Notes: generated by a model from the letters alone, not told the origin. Positions 33,045 to 40,937 are shown, numbered from the stretch's first letter. The stretch is 64,000 nt of DNA from Comamonadaceae bacterium (GCA_027490925.1 JAIXXF010000038.1:1-64000), one strand, 5' to 3'. A program made the numbers and translations.

Positions 33045-33611
33045 TCACGGCTTTTCGCCCAGCAAGGCCCGCTTGAGGGCCGGGGTGGTCGGGACCTCAC
33101 CGATCCAGCTGGCCAATGCCAGCCGCGCGAGCTGCGGGTTGTTCACCCGACCAAGTGTTTGGCCGTTGCGAAGAAGCTCCAGACCCTCGGGTCGGAACCA
33201 CCACGTTTGGGTGTCGCCCTGCACGGTGGGCGGCAACAAAGCCATCAGTTGGCGCACGCCTGACTCTGGCCAGGGGCACGGCGGCTTGCAGTTGGATTCC
33301 AGGTAATGCAGCCAGGCCGCACGGGTGTCTTCCAGCGACGCACTGCGCAAAAAACGCATCTGCAAGGCCTTGGGTGTCGGCGCATTCAGCACCGCCTCGG
33401 CGCGGGCGTCACGCGTCACCAGATACAGCGCGGCTTCATAAACCTGCACCTTGAAGACGCCATAGTTGCGCACACCAGCGCCATTCAGCACCAGTGCGCG
33501 ACCATCCATCTGGTGTGTAGGGGGGAAGTCTGGCGCCGCCAAGGCGCTGCACGCGAGGCACCACAAACCGAACGCCCTGGCCAACCAGCGCATGGGGGCC
33601 AACCTCATCAT
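33045..33611 (-). CDS. Chalcone isomerase-like secreted protein
   Basis: 188-residue protein with a signal peptide (MMRLAPMRWLARAFGLWCLACSALAA) and a chalcone-isomerase-like fold (Chalcone_3, PF16036): LVLNGAGVRNYGVFKVQVYEAALYLVTRDARAEAVLNAPTPKALQMRFLRSASLEDTRAAWLHYLESN. Bacterial members lack the plant catalytic residues and are usually exported, with unknown roles. It overlaps the MauE/DoxX gene by 4 bases (ATGA) and precedes arsS by 73 bases. An ATG-ATG pair at 33611/33608 is used; the frame extends upstream into the neighbour without support. Confidence 0.8.
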   Translation of the reverse strand: MMRLAPMRWLARAFGLWCLACSALAAPDFPPTHQMDGRALVLNGAGVRNYGVFKVQVYEAALYLVTRDARAEAVLNAPTPKALQMRFLRSASLEDTRAAWLHYLESNCKPPCPWPESGVRQLMALLPPTVQGDTQTWWFRPEGLELLRNGQTLGRVNNPQLARLALASWIGEVPTTPALKRALLGEKP

Positions 33612-34021
33612 GCGATGGGCCTCTTTGTGGCGCGCCAGAACCAAACCGCCAGCGCGATCAGCACCAGGTCTTCGAGCGGGGTAAACCAAGTCAGGGGACG
33701 GGCCCAGAACACACCAAAGCAACCGCAGTTGTCCAAGGCGATGCCGCGAGCCAGGGTGACCAACTGCCACAACATGAACATGGCATGCAGCGCGATCAGC
33801 AACACTGCGGCCAAGCGCAGGCGCCGTCCCGACAACAGCCAGGCCGCCAAGCCCAGTTCTGTCACGGTCAAGGCCACCGCAGAAGGCCACAGCAGTGGGG
33901 CTGGCAGCAGCCGGTAGCTGTCCACCACCGCCACGAAACCGGGCAGGTCGAGCAGCTTGCCCATACCAGTGGCCAGCAACAGCAGCACGAACCACCAGCG
34001 GACCCAGCGAGCCTGTGCCAT
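33608..34021 (-). CDS. MauE/DoxX-family membrane protein
   Basis: 137-residue protein with four predicted membrane helices (WVRWWFVLLLLATGMGKLLDL, PLLWPSAVALTVTELGLAAWLL, LRLAAVLLIALHAMFMLWQLVTL, PLEDLVLIALAVWFWRA). It carries the CGCFG motif (NCGCFGVFWARPLTW) seen in MauE/DoxX-like proteins that handle disulfide or thiol transfer. Overlaps DUF547 by one base and the chalcone isomerase-like gene by four. In methylamine clusters MauE supports amine dehydrogenase maturation; its role here is unknown. Confidence 0.78.
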   Translation of the reverse strand: MAQARWVRWWFVLLLLATGMGKLLDLPGFVAVVDSYRLLPAPLLWPSAVALTVTELGLAAWLLSGRRLRLAAVLLIALHAMFMLWQLVTLARGIALDNCGCFGVFWARPLTWFTPLEDLVLIALAVWFWRATKRPIA

Positions 34022-34821
34022 CAGCGGCGGCCCGGTTGGTGATTCACCGTCCAGTCGTACGGGGTGAAACGCACCGGGAGATCAAGCGGTGCCGCCACAG
34101 GGGCGTACCGATTGGCATAAGCCACCAAAGAAGGCGCGAACGCCAGAAAGTCGCTGGGGTAGAACTTCAGGATCTCAGACAGGTAGACCACCCCTTCGGC
34201 CTGGTCGACGCGGAAATTGCGCGGCTCAGCAAAGAAGGCCTTGGCCTCGCGCTCCAGCTGCACGTCCAGCACCTCGGCTCGGAACGGTTCGCGTGGCAGC
34301 CGCGGGCAACCCACGGACATGCAGTTGACGGCGAAATGCAGGCGGGCGTCTTGCAGCGGGCGGATGACCTCGTTCTCGTAGGCATAGAGCGACATGGACC
34401 GACCGGCGATCTGGTACTTCTTCAGAAAAAAGAAACGTACCTTGCGCCACCCCGCTAAGGTGGATGGCAAGCCAGACTCCAGCACGGCGTACATGGCCAC
34501 CGCGTTATACGCGTTGATGTGGTGCGCCAGCGCCGCGGTGATGTTGCCAAAGATCTGCGGGCGGTCCGCTGGCGTGGTGCGTGCGACCCAAGCCACGAAG
34601 CGGTCCAAGTCAGCACGGTCCCTGGCCAAGCCTGAGAAATCCACACGCCCTTGATCGTCAACAAACTTTTGCAACACACGTGCCCACGCGGCATTGGCTG
34701 CCGCGTCGTCGGCAGGGCCGCTTTCGGCCACAGCGGGACCAGCAGGCGGGGCCACCACCGTGGCGCAACCCGCCAGCGCCCACAGCGCCAGGGCGGCCAA
34801 GCCGCGGATCAGCGCGCGCAC
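34021..34821 (-). CDS. DUF547 lipoprotein
   Basis: 266-residue member of the DUF547 family. The N-terminus MRALIRGLAALALWALAGCATVV is a lipoprotein signal with lipobox ALAGC. The family core is clear: WARVLQKFVDDQGRVDFSGLARDRADLDRFVAWVARTTPADRPQIFGNITAALAHHINAYNAVAMYAVLESGLPSTLAGWRKVRFFFLKKYQIAGRSMSLYAYENEVIRPL, then HFAVNCMSVGCPRL. The HINAYNA and NCxSxxCP patterns look like a papain-like or transglutaminase-like fold, but the activity is unknown. It follows the second radical SAM gene by 4 bases and is probably translated from the same mRNA. Confidence 0.85.
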   Translation of the reverse strand: MRALIRGLAALALWALAGCATVVAPPAGPAVAESGPADDAAANAAWARVLQKFVDDQGRVDFSGLARDRADLDRFVAWVARTTPADRPQIFGNITAALAHHINAYNAVAMYAVLESGLPSTLAGWRKVRFFFLKKYQIAGRSMSLYAYENEVIRPLQDARLHFAVNCMSVGCPRLPREPFRAEVLDVQLEREAKAFFAEPRNFRVDQAEGVVYLSEILKFYPSDFLAFAPSLVAYANRYAPVAAPLDLPVRFTPYDWTVNHQPGRR

Positions 34822-34825
34822 GGGC

Positions 34826-36232
34826 TTACTCCTCCTCGGCCAGCTCTGCCGGCTCGTTCACGCCGCCAGGGGTGACTGTGCCCTTGGCGCGCCCGCGCGC
34901 GTTCTTGCGGGTGAGTTCGACCTCGATCTTCTCGGGCTTGTGATTCTGAAACTGGCCGGTGGCCGGGTTCCAATACACCACCGCTTCGTCTTTCTTCACC
35001 TGCGCGGGCACCAACAGGTAATCGTCGCGCTTGGCGTTGTGGACGCACATGCTGAGCGGGCCTTCGGGCGTCATGACCATGAAGGAGCACGAGTCGCAGC
35101 GGTCCTTGTCCAACGCCTTGGCGTCCTGGAAATTGTGGATGTGGAACGACAGCTTGCCGACCTTGCCCTTCGCCGCAAACAGATCGCTGCGGGCTTGCCA
35201 CGCGGTTTTGGCCACCCGGCTGGTGAAGCCCGCGAGCAGGCGCGGGTTCTTCATCAAGAACGTAGCCATGGTCTCGATGGTGCGGCGCTTGTCGCGGCGG
35301 TCGAATTTGAGGTGGGCCGATTGCATCAGCATTTCGTGCACAAACTCAGGGTCATTGAAGAAGTCAAACACCTTGTCGTTCACCACCAGCCCGAAAGCGT
35401 ACCGGTTGCAGTCGGAGTGACCGGCCGAAGTCGCTCCGAACTCCAGCTTGGTACCCACACCGGCCTCGATCTGTGCCTGCACCGTGGTGGGGTTGATGGC
35501 AATCCGCTCGCGCTCTGTGCCACGCCCCGTGTCGGCACCCACTTGGAACGCGGCCAGCCGCACCACGTCGGAGTGCTTCACAAAGAACTTGATCAGGTCG
35601 GGGATCTCGTGGAAGTTGTCTTTGTAGGCGGTGGTGTTGAAGAACACCGACAAAGGCAGACCGCGGGCGCGCTCGATGTATTCCAGACGGACCTCGTTGA
35701 GCTCCATTTCGTTTTTGTAGCCCTTGCGTTCCTGGGTCATGTCGACGTGGAACGCCACGTCTTCCAGCCCGGCTTCGCACAGCTCCTCCAACATGTCGCG
35801 GGTGGCCTTGATGCCGTTGGTGAACAGCGACGACTGCATGTTCTTGCTGCGGATGTATCGGATGATCTCGACCAGCTCGCTGCGCTTGCGCAAGGTTGGG
35901 TCACCTCCGGTGACTTGCACATCGGTGCGGTCACCGTAGTGGGCATGAATCATGTCGATGCGGCGGAACACCTCCTCAAGCGGGATGTCTTTCAACGCCT
36001 CGCTCGACTCCGACAGGTAACAGTAGGTGCAGTCCAGGTTGCAGCGTTGCGTGATCTCCAGGGCCACACAGCCGATCGCCATCCGGCGCCCCACCACCTG
36101 CCACGGTTGCCACTGCCCGGACGCCGCCATGCGTTGACGGGCCCGCTCCAAAGGGGTGAGCTGGTCGTTGGGCAGTTCGTATGGCTTCCAGTCGCGGATT
36201 TGCTCTGGGCTCAGGTAGCTGGAGGTGGACAC
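34826..36232 (-). CDS. Radical SAM protein (MoaA/Mj0619-like), arsS operon
   Basis: 468-residue radical SAM enzyme. Cys64-Cys68-Cys71 (ITQRCNLDCTYCYLSESSE) is the [4Fe-4S] site, with a GGDPTLRKRSELVEIIRYIRSKNMQSSLFTNGI SAM-binding stretch after it. The C-terminal half contains more cysteines (GHSDCNRY, RCDSCSFMVMTPEGPLSMCVHNAKRDDYLL), possibly an auxiliary cluster, and a length beyond simple MoaA proteins. Substrate unknown. It starts with GTG at 36232, supported by AAGGGAG 8 bases upstream; the frame runs on further but antisense to the nucleoside hydrolase. First gene of the five-gene operon ending in arsS. Confidence 0.85.
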   Translation of the reverse strand: MSTSSYLSPEQIRDWKPYELPNDQLTPLERARQRMAASGQWQPWQVVGRRMAIGCVALEITQRCNLDCTYCYLSESSEALKDIPLEEVFRRIDMIHAHYGDRTDVQVTGGDPTLRKRSELVEIIRYIRSKNMQSSLFTNGIKATRDMLEELCEAGLEDVAFHVDMTQERKGYKNEMELNEVRLEYIERARGLPLSVFFNTTAYKDNFHEIPDLIKFFVKHSDVVRLAAFQVGADTGRGTERERIAINPTTVQAQIEAGVGTKLEFGATSAGHSDCNRYAFGLVVNDKVFDFFNDPEFVHEMLMQSAHLKFDRRDKRRTIETMATFLMKNPRLLAGFTSRVAKTAWQARSDLFAAKGKVGKLSFHIHNFQDAKALDKDRCDSCSFMVMTPEGPLSMCVHNAKRDDYLLVPAQVKKDEAVVYWNPATGQFQNHKPEKIEVELTRKNARGRAKGTVTPGGVNEPAELAEEE

Positions 36233-36316
36233 GGTGGGGACTCCCTTGTGGTTTCGTGACGGCTGCACGCTGAATGGCGTGACAATCGGACATATACGAT
36301 ACAGGAAAGCGATTGG
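36233..36316. promoter_or_regulatory. Divergent control region, radical SAM operon / nucleoside hydrolase
   Basis: 84 bases. It contains ATCGGACATATACGAT (36287-36302 approximately), an imperfect palindrome with 6 of 8 pairs matching and a CGTATATGTCCGA core on the minus strand. This is a plausible operator for an ArsR-type or similar repressor; no regulator is encoded nearby. TTGTCA occurs on the minus strand without a clear -10. Confidence 0.35.
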
Positions 36317-37126
36317 ATGCAAAGTCTGTGGATCGACACCGACGTGGCGCTGGGAAGTGCCACTGGCGACGTGGATGACGGCTACGCCTTGGCCGCCGTC
36401 ATGCGGGCAGTGCAGCACGATCCGGCCCGTTTCCGGTTGTTGGGTGTGTCGGCCGTGGGCGGTAACACCGACGCCGACACCGCTTGGCGCTGCGCCACGG
36501 CCTTGTTGGGACAGGCGGGCATGCCCGGCGTGCCGGTGGTGCCGCACCACGGGGCAGCCGACGCGATGGCCGCCCTGCCCGCTGGCACCGCCATCCTGGC
36601 GTTGGGCCCGCTCACCAACGTGGCCAGCGCCCTCGCCTTGGACCGCACGCTCGGGGCACGGACCCAATTGAGAACCGTGGGCGGCCTGTTGGCGCCATGG
36701 CGCCACCCCATCTTGCGGTTCTTCTGCCTCAACTTCCGCACCAACCCGGCCGCCGCCAGGCGGGTGATGCGCACCCCGTTTTTGCTGCACCGGCACTTTC
36801 CGCTCGATGTGGTCCAGCATCTGCGCGTCGGCACCGGCGAACTCACACGCATCAGGCAGACGGGACCGCTCGGTGCCTACTTGGCCGAACACACCGGCCG
36901 CTGGCTCAAGCAAGCCCCTTGGCGCTATGCCGATGTTCGCTTCCCGGTGTGGGACCTCGTGGCGACCTTGGACGCGGTGGGCCAGCTATGCGGGCCGCGG
37001 TACGACTTGGCGGGCCAGCGGCTGACCGCGTTCGACGCCGCGGGCAGCCTGGACAACTTCCTGGCGCTGCTCAGAGCACCATCTTGTCCAGCTGGTTCTG
37101 CATCTGCACCGCATGCACCAGGGTGA
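36317..37126 (+). CDS. Nucleoside hydrolase
   Basis: 269-residue N-ribosyl hydrolase of the inosine-uridine family. The N-terminal metal site reads WIDTDVALGSATGDVDDGYALAAVM, the family's DTD....DD motif with a longer loop than the common DTDPGIDDA. LGPLTNVASAL is the usual calcium-pocket strand; the FN(x)3D(x)AA motif reads LNFRTNPAAAR, with Asn for Asp, and the C-terminal His/Asp region is PVWDLVATLD. The substrate may therefore be unusual. It stands between the radical SAM operon (divergent) and the ArsS-associated peroxidase-like gene, whose 3' end overlaps its own by 56 bases. Removal of adenine from a 5'-deoxyadenosyl product is inferred, not shown. Confidence 0.85.
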   Translation: MQSLWIDTDVALGSATGDVDDGYALAAVMRAVQHDPARFRLLGVSAVGGNTDADTAWRCATALLGQAGMPGVPVVPHHGAADAMAALPAGTAILALGPLTNVASALALDRTLGARTQLRTVGGLLAPWRHPILRFFCLNFRTNPAAARRVMRTPFLLHRHFPLDVVQHLRVGTGELTRIRQTGPLGAYLAEHTGRWLKQAPWRYADVRFPVWDLVATLDAVGQLCGPRYDLAGQRLTAFDAAGSLDNFLALLRAPSCPAGSASAPHAPG

Positions 37127-37406
37127 TGCCCGCCTTCATGGCAGCGGCCACGTGCACTGCTTCCATCATTTGCGCCGGGTTGGCGCCCGATTCCAGACAG
37201 GCGGTGGTGTAGGCCTCGATGCAATACGGGCACTTTTCCGAATGCGACAACGCCAGCGCGATGAGCGCCTTCTCGCGCTTGGTCAATGCACCGTCGGCGC
37301 CGGTGACCATGCCGTAGTACTTAAAAAACTCGTCGGCCAGAGCCGGGTTGTGCCGGCCGATTTGCGGAAATTTGGCCAGATCGGCCGATTCGTAGTAGTT
37401 GCTCAT
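37071..37406 (-). CDS. Arsenosugar biosynthesis-associated peroxidase-like protein
   Basis: 111-residue AhpD-like/carboxymuconolactone-fold protein. MSNYYESADLAKFPQIGRHNPALADEFFKYYGMV, KREKALIALALSHSEKCPYCIEAYTTACLESGANPAQMMEAVHVAAAMKAGITLVHAVQMQNQL matches the small peroxidase-like family described as accompanying ArsS-type radical SAM proteins. The redox pair is CPYC with the following His/Glu relay. The gene overlaps the nucleoside hydrolase 3' end by 56 bases in the opposite direction. Its start has ATG after GGCATCTC, with no strong Shine-Dalgarno site. Confidence 0.88.
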   Translation of the reverse strand: MSNYYESADLAKFPQIGRHNPALADEFFKYYGMVTGADGALTKREKALIALALSHSEKCPYCIEAYTTACLESGANPAQMMEAVHVAAAMKAGITLVHAVQMQNQLDKMVL

Positions 37407-37528
37407 GAGATGCCTTCAAGGGGTTCAAACCAGTATATCGACGCCACCGAAACAGCGGACTTCGCCGCAACCGCGGTCACCGGCGAAAGGCAGGACTGCA
37501 CCCACTGCGCACCACGCACGGCGGCGCC

Positions 37529-38443
37529 TCAACCCCGGGGGTGGTGGGTGGCGTGCAGGGACTTGAGCCGCTCTCGCGCCACATGGGTGTAGATGGTCGT
37601 GGTGGAAATGTCTGCGTGACCCAACAACAGCTGCACCGCCCGCAGGTCGGCGCCATGGTTCAGCAGGTGTGTGGCGAACGCGTGGCGCAACGTGTGGGGC
37701 GACAACGGAGAGCAAATGCCAGCGGTCAACGCGTGTTTTTTGACGGTCATCCAGAACATCACACGGGACATGGCCGTGCCGGGCTTCGAACCGCTGTGGG
37801 TCACAAACACCGCGTCGCTCTGGCGACCTTGCATCAAAGCAGGGCGGGCAGTGCTGAGGTAACGGGCCAACCAATCACGGGCCACCTCACCAAACGGGAC
37901 CAAGCGCTCTTTGTTGCCCTTGCCGAGCACCCGCAGCACGCCTTCGTTCGTGCCCAAATGGTGGAGCTTGAGGTTGACCAGCTCGCTCACCCGCAAGCCA
38001 CTGGCGTACATCAACTCCAACATGGCTCGGTCTCTCACGCCCAAGGGCGACTCGGTGTTTGGGGCGCCAAGCAGCGCCTCCACCTGGGGCTCGGTCAGGG
38101 TCGAGGGGACACGCAACGCCTGCTTGGCGGGCTGAAGGCGCAAGGTCGGGTCGGCGGCGATGCGCCCTTCCCTTAGCAGCCAACGAAAACAGCGTTTGAA
38201 CACGGTGAGCCGGCGGTTGGCGGTGGTGGCCGTGCTGATGGCGTGCCGAACCGCGAAATAACGCTGCAGGTCGGATTCCGTGCTGTGCAACAGGGTCTGG
38301 CCCTGCGATGCCAGCCACTGAGCGTACATGGTCAAGTCCCGCCGGTAGGCGGCCAGTGTGTTGCCAGACAGGCCGTCTTCCAGCCACAGCGCGTCGATGA
38401 ACGCGTCGATCGTGTCGGCACTGCCCGCGTCCACGGTGTGCAT
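37529..38443 (-). CDS. xerD: Site-specific tyrosine recombinase XerD
   Basis: 304-residue tyrosine recombinase that resolves chromosome dimers at dif with XerC. N-terminal SAM-like core-binding domain: IDAFIDALWLEDGLSGNTLAAYRRDLTMYAQWL. Catalytic residues: Arg in ASGLRVSELVNL, Lys in GKGNKERLVPF, His250-Arg253 (SPHTLRHAFATHLL), His276 (GHADIS) and Tyr285 (TTTIYTHV). This is the chromosomal XerD, not a mobile-element integrase: no phage or att site lies near. The ATG at 38443 overlaps the stop of the Bug gene by one base; GTG at 38446 is an alternative start. Confidence 0.94.
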   Translation of the reverse strand: MHTVDAGSADTIDAFIDALWLEDGLSGNTLAAYRRDLTMYAQWLASQGQTLLHSTESDLQRYFAVRHAISTATTANRRLTVFKRCFRWLLREGRIAADPTLRLQPAKQALRVPSTLTEPQVEALLGAPNTESPLGVRDRAMLELMYASGLRVSELVNLKLHHLGTNEGVLRVLGKGNKERLVPFGEVARDWLARYLSTARPALMQGRQSDAVFVTHSGSKPGTAMSRVMFWMTVKKHALTAGICSPLSPHTLRHAFATHLLNHGADLRAVQLLLGHADISTTTIYTHVARERLKSLHATHHPRG

Positions 38444-39408
38444 CACTCCAGGGTCAGATTCGCGCGCTCCACCACTTTTTTGTAGACGTCGTACTCGGCC
38501 GCGATCTGCGCCGCAAATTGTTCGGGCGTGTTGGCTACCACCAATGAGCCGGTGTCTTCAATGCGCTTGCGCACAGCCGGGTCTTCCAGCGCCTTGCGCA
38601 CGCCCGCGTTCAGTTTGTCCACCACGTCTTTCGGTAGGCCCTTGGGCCCCAGGATGCCGTAGTAGGCCATGCGGTTCACCGGCTCAAGGCCGACGTCCTT
38701 GAAGGTCGGCACCTCGGGCAGCACCGCCAGGCGCTGGGGTGCGGCCACGGCGATCGCGACCAACTTGCCCGACTTGATGAACGGCAACGCCGATGGCAGG
38801 TTGTCGAAAATGATGGGGACTTGCCCAGCCACCGTGTCGTTCAACGCGGGCCCGGCGCCCCGGTAGGGGATGTGGGTGATGAAGGTTTTGGTCAAGTCTT
38901 TGAACAACTCAGTTTGGAGGTGACCAATGCCGCCGGTGCCAGACGACGCATACGAATACTTGCCTGGCGACTTTTTGATCTCCGCAATGAACTCGGCATA
39001 GTTCTTGGCCGGAAAGCTGGGGTGAACCGCGATCACATTGGGGGTGGCGGCGATGTTGATGACCGGCGTGAAGTCGGTGACTGGGTTGTACGGGATCTTG
39101 GTGTTGATGGCGGGGTTGGCCGCAGTGGTGGAGACCGTGGCCACGCCCAGCGAATAGCCATCGGGGGCGGAACGGGCTGTCTCGGTGGCGCCAATCACCC
39201 CCCCACCGCCTGCCTTGTTTTCGACCACCACCGGCTGACCCAACGCCTTGCCCAGCGGGTCGGCGATGGTGCGGGCCACGATGTCCGTGGTGCCCCCAGG
39301 CGCGAATGGCACCTGCAGTTTGATCGCCTTGTTGGGATAGGCCTGCGCCCAGGCCGAACCGGCCAGGGACAACACCGACACGCACACCAGCAAATGACGT
39401 CGATCCAT
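38443..39408 (-). CDS. Bug/TctC-type tricarboxylate-transport substrate-binding protein
   Basis: 321-residue periplasmic binding protein of the Bug family, abundant in Burkholderiales and usually specific for a carboxylate. Signal peptide [22 protein letters not shown] is followed by [71 protein letters not shown], the Bug pattern. No tctA/tctB membrane genes are adjacent, as is often true for Bug proteins. The ATG at 39408 has AGGAG 7 bases upstream; a GTG two codons earlier is less likely. The stop overlaps xerD. Confidence 0.9.
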   Translation of the reverse strand: MDRRHLLVCVSVLSLAGSAWAQAYPNKAIKLQVPFAPGGTTDIVARTIADPLGKALGQPVVVENKAGGGGVIGATETARSAPDGYSLGVATVSTTAANPAINTKIPYNPVTDFTPVINIAATPNVIAVHPSFPAKNYAEFIAEIKKSPGKYSYASSGTGGIGHLQTELFKDLTKTFITHIPYRGAGPALNDTVAGQVPIIFDNLPSALPFIKSGKLVAIAVAAPQRLAVLPEVPTFKDVGLEPVNRMAYYGILGPKGLPKDVVDKLNAGVRKALEDPAVRKRIEDTGSLVVANTPEQFAAQIAAEYDVYKKVVERANLTLE

Positions 39409-39514
39409 GTTCACACTCCTGTATCAAGCAACACCACATCGTAAAGCCAGCCACTGCGGCGTGGATGTGGATTACCCATACGGGAAAGCCCTGCTTTGGT
39501 CGTATTCTCATTAA

Positions 39515-40408
39515 GTGAATTACGCCCAGCTTTTGATCCCTGACTTTGCGCTCATCGTGTGCGGCTTTCTGGTGTGCCGCTACACGGCGTTGAACCGCAC
39601 GGTCTGGACCCAGGTGGAAAGCCTGGTGTATTACTTCTTGTTCCCGGTGCTGTTGTTCCAGTCCATCGTGCGCTCGCCGCTGGACTTGGTGGCAGCGTCC
39701 GGGCTGATCGGTGCAGGCGTGGGCACGGTTTTGGTGGGGGTTGCCCTGAGCTATGCCATCGCGTGGTTGCCGGGGGTGTCCACCCACGACCACGCCTCTG
39801 CCGCGCAGGTCGCCTTCAGGTTCAACTCGTTCATTGCGCTGGCGATCACGGAACGGCTGGCGGGCGCCGAGGGCTTGCTGCTGATCGCTGTGCTGATTGG
39901 GGTGTGCGTGCCGCTGTGCAACGTGGCGGCCGTGTGGCCCATGGCCCGCCACTCGGACCGGGGCTTCATGAAAGAGCTGGTCCGCAACCCCTTGATCCTG
40001 GCGACGGCTGGCGGCCTGTTCGCCAACCTGGCGGGCTTTCAGATCCCGGTGTGGGCCGAGCCGACCGTGACGCGCATTGGGCAAGCGTCTTTGGCACTGG
40101 GCCTGATGGCCGCTGGTGCAGGCATGCAAATTGGACAGCTCGCCAGCGCCCGCACGGTGGCCGCCGGGGTGCTCACTGTTCGGCATCTGTTGATGCCGCT
40201 GATCGCATGGGGGATGGTCGTTGCCTTTCGGCTCAACCCGTTGCAGGCCACCGTGTTGCTGGCCTTCAGCGCTTTGCCGACGGCATCGAGTTGTTACGTG
40301 CTGGCGCAGCGCATGGGCTATAACGGTCCGTTCGTGGCCGGACTGATCACGTTGTCCACGCTGCTGGGCATGGTCAGCTTGCCGTTCGCGCTGTCGGTTT
40401 TACGATGA
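39515..40408 (+). CDS. AEC family transporter
   Basis: 297-residue membrane protein of the auxin-efflux-carrier (AEC) family with about ten hydrophobic helices (YAQLLIPDFALIVCGFLVCRY; VYYFLFPVLLFQSIVRSPL; GAGVGTVLVGVALSYAIAWLPG; GLLLIAVLIGVCVPLCNVAAVWPM and others). The mid-protein motif QASLALGLMAAGAGMQ resembles the conserved region of family members. Substrate unknown; bacterial homologues move malate, malonate or similar. Starts with GTG at 39515. Divergent from the Bug gene, 106 bases away. Confidence 0.85.
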   Translation: MNYAQLLIPDFALIVCGFLVCRYTALNRTVWTQVESLVYYFLFPVLLFQSIVRSPLDLVAASGLIGAGVGTVLVGVALSYAIAWLPGVSTHDHASAAQVAFRFNSFIALAITERLAGAEGLLLIAVLIGVCVPLCNVAAVWPMARHSDRGFMKELVRNPLILATAGGLFANLAGFQIPVWAEPTVTRIGQASLALGLMAAGAGMQIGQLASARTVAAGVLTVRHLLMPLIAWGMVVAFRLNPLQATVLLAFSALPTASSCYVLAQRMGYNGPFVAGLITLSTLLGMVSLPFALSVLR

Positions 40409-40421
40409 ACCCAGCCACGCG

Positions 40422-40817
40422 TCAAAACAGCCCACACAGCATCAAGCCCAGACCCACCACGCTGACCAGCCACACCCCGGTGCGCAAGTACGGAACGCCC
40501 GCGTAATACACCGCGATGAACACCAGCCGGGCGCCGACGAACACCTGCGCACCAAACAACACCCAGGGTGATGTTGCGCCGCTGGCATGGGCGGTGAGCG
40601 CCAACGCGGCAAACAACACGAAGTTCTCCAGCGTGTTGCGGGCGGTGCGGGCGGCCCGACCGGCCAAGCCCGCTGGCTCGGGCAACTGGTCGCGGTTGCC
40701 CATGCTTCGCTGCAGGCCGCGCAGCGACCACGCCCGGGTGCTGATCAAACTGGCGGCGATCAGGGTCAGCCAGGAGACCACGGCCATCACCGCCACCCAC
40801 ATCAATAACTCTGTCAT
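40422..40817 (-). CDS. MAPEG-family membrane protein
   Basis: 131-residue protein with four membrane helices (ELLMWVAVMAVVSWLTLIAASL; NTLENFVLFAALALTAHASG; WVLFGAQVFVGARLVFIAVYYAG; VWLVSVVGLGLMLCGLF). MAPEG proteins in animals act on glutathione and eicosanoids; in bacteria the role is unproven, but detoxification or leukotriene-synthase-like activity is considered. The NxLENF and GARLxF/VxYYAG patterns are the family marks. The ATG at 40817 has GGAGGA upstream; the frame is open further upstream without support. Its own promoter is in the 40818-41011 interval. Confidence 0.85.
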   Translation of the reverse strand: MTELLMWVAVMAVVSWLTLIAASLISTRAWSLRGLQRSMGNRDQLPEPAGLAGRAARTARNTLENFVLFAALALTAHASGATSPWVLFGAQVFVGARLVFIAVYYAGVPYLRTGVWLVSVVGLGLMLCGLF

Positions 40818-40878
40818 GCTCGTCCTCCGTCGTGAAATGACCCCACACCGCGCTGATGTTTCGCGTTCTTTGTGTGTC

Positions 40879-40894
40879 GGTACTTGACAGTACC
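40879..40894. promoter_or_regulatory. Palindrome GGTAC-N6-GTACC, copy 1
   Basis: GGTACTTGACAGTACC, perfect inverted repeat that encloses the -35 TTGACA (40884-40889). A second copy with the same arms and N6 spacer starts 43 bases downstream. Confidence 0.6.
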
Positions 40895-40912
40895 AGAAAC
40901 GAGGCATAGATT
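40884..40912 (+). promoter_or_regulatory. Sigma70 promoter of the PF10118 gene at 41012
   Basis: Consensus TTGACA (40884-40889), 17 bases, TAGATT (40907-40912). Start of transcription is expected near 40919, about 93 bases before the ATG. Two palindromes flank and overlap it. Confidence 0.7.
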
Positions 40913-40921
40913 ACAGCCCGT

Positions 40922-40937
40922 GGTACCGACAAGTACC
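40922..40937. promoter_or_regulatory. Palindrome GGTAC-N6-GTACC, copy 2
   Basis: GGTACCGACAAGTACC, located just after the predicted transcription start (about +3 to +18). Together with copy 1 it suggests a repressor that binds two operators 43 bases apart. Confidence 0.6.

Noticed and set aside
32972-33100. Longer N-terminus for ArsS
   Set aside because: The extra residues are Pro/Arg-rich and do not resemble the family; the ATG at 32971 leads straight into it.
36233-36913. Upstream extension of the radical SAM frame to 36913
   Set aside because: It runs antisense to the nucleoside hydrolase and has no family similarity; the GTG at 36232 has a strong Shine-Dalgarno site.
37529-38443. Tyrosine recombinase as a sign of a mobile element
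   Set aside because: It matches housekeeping XerD, and no att repeats, phage or transfer genes are nearby.
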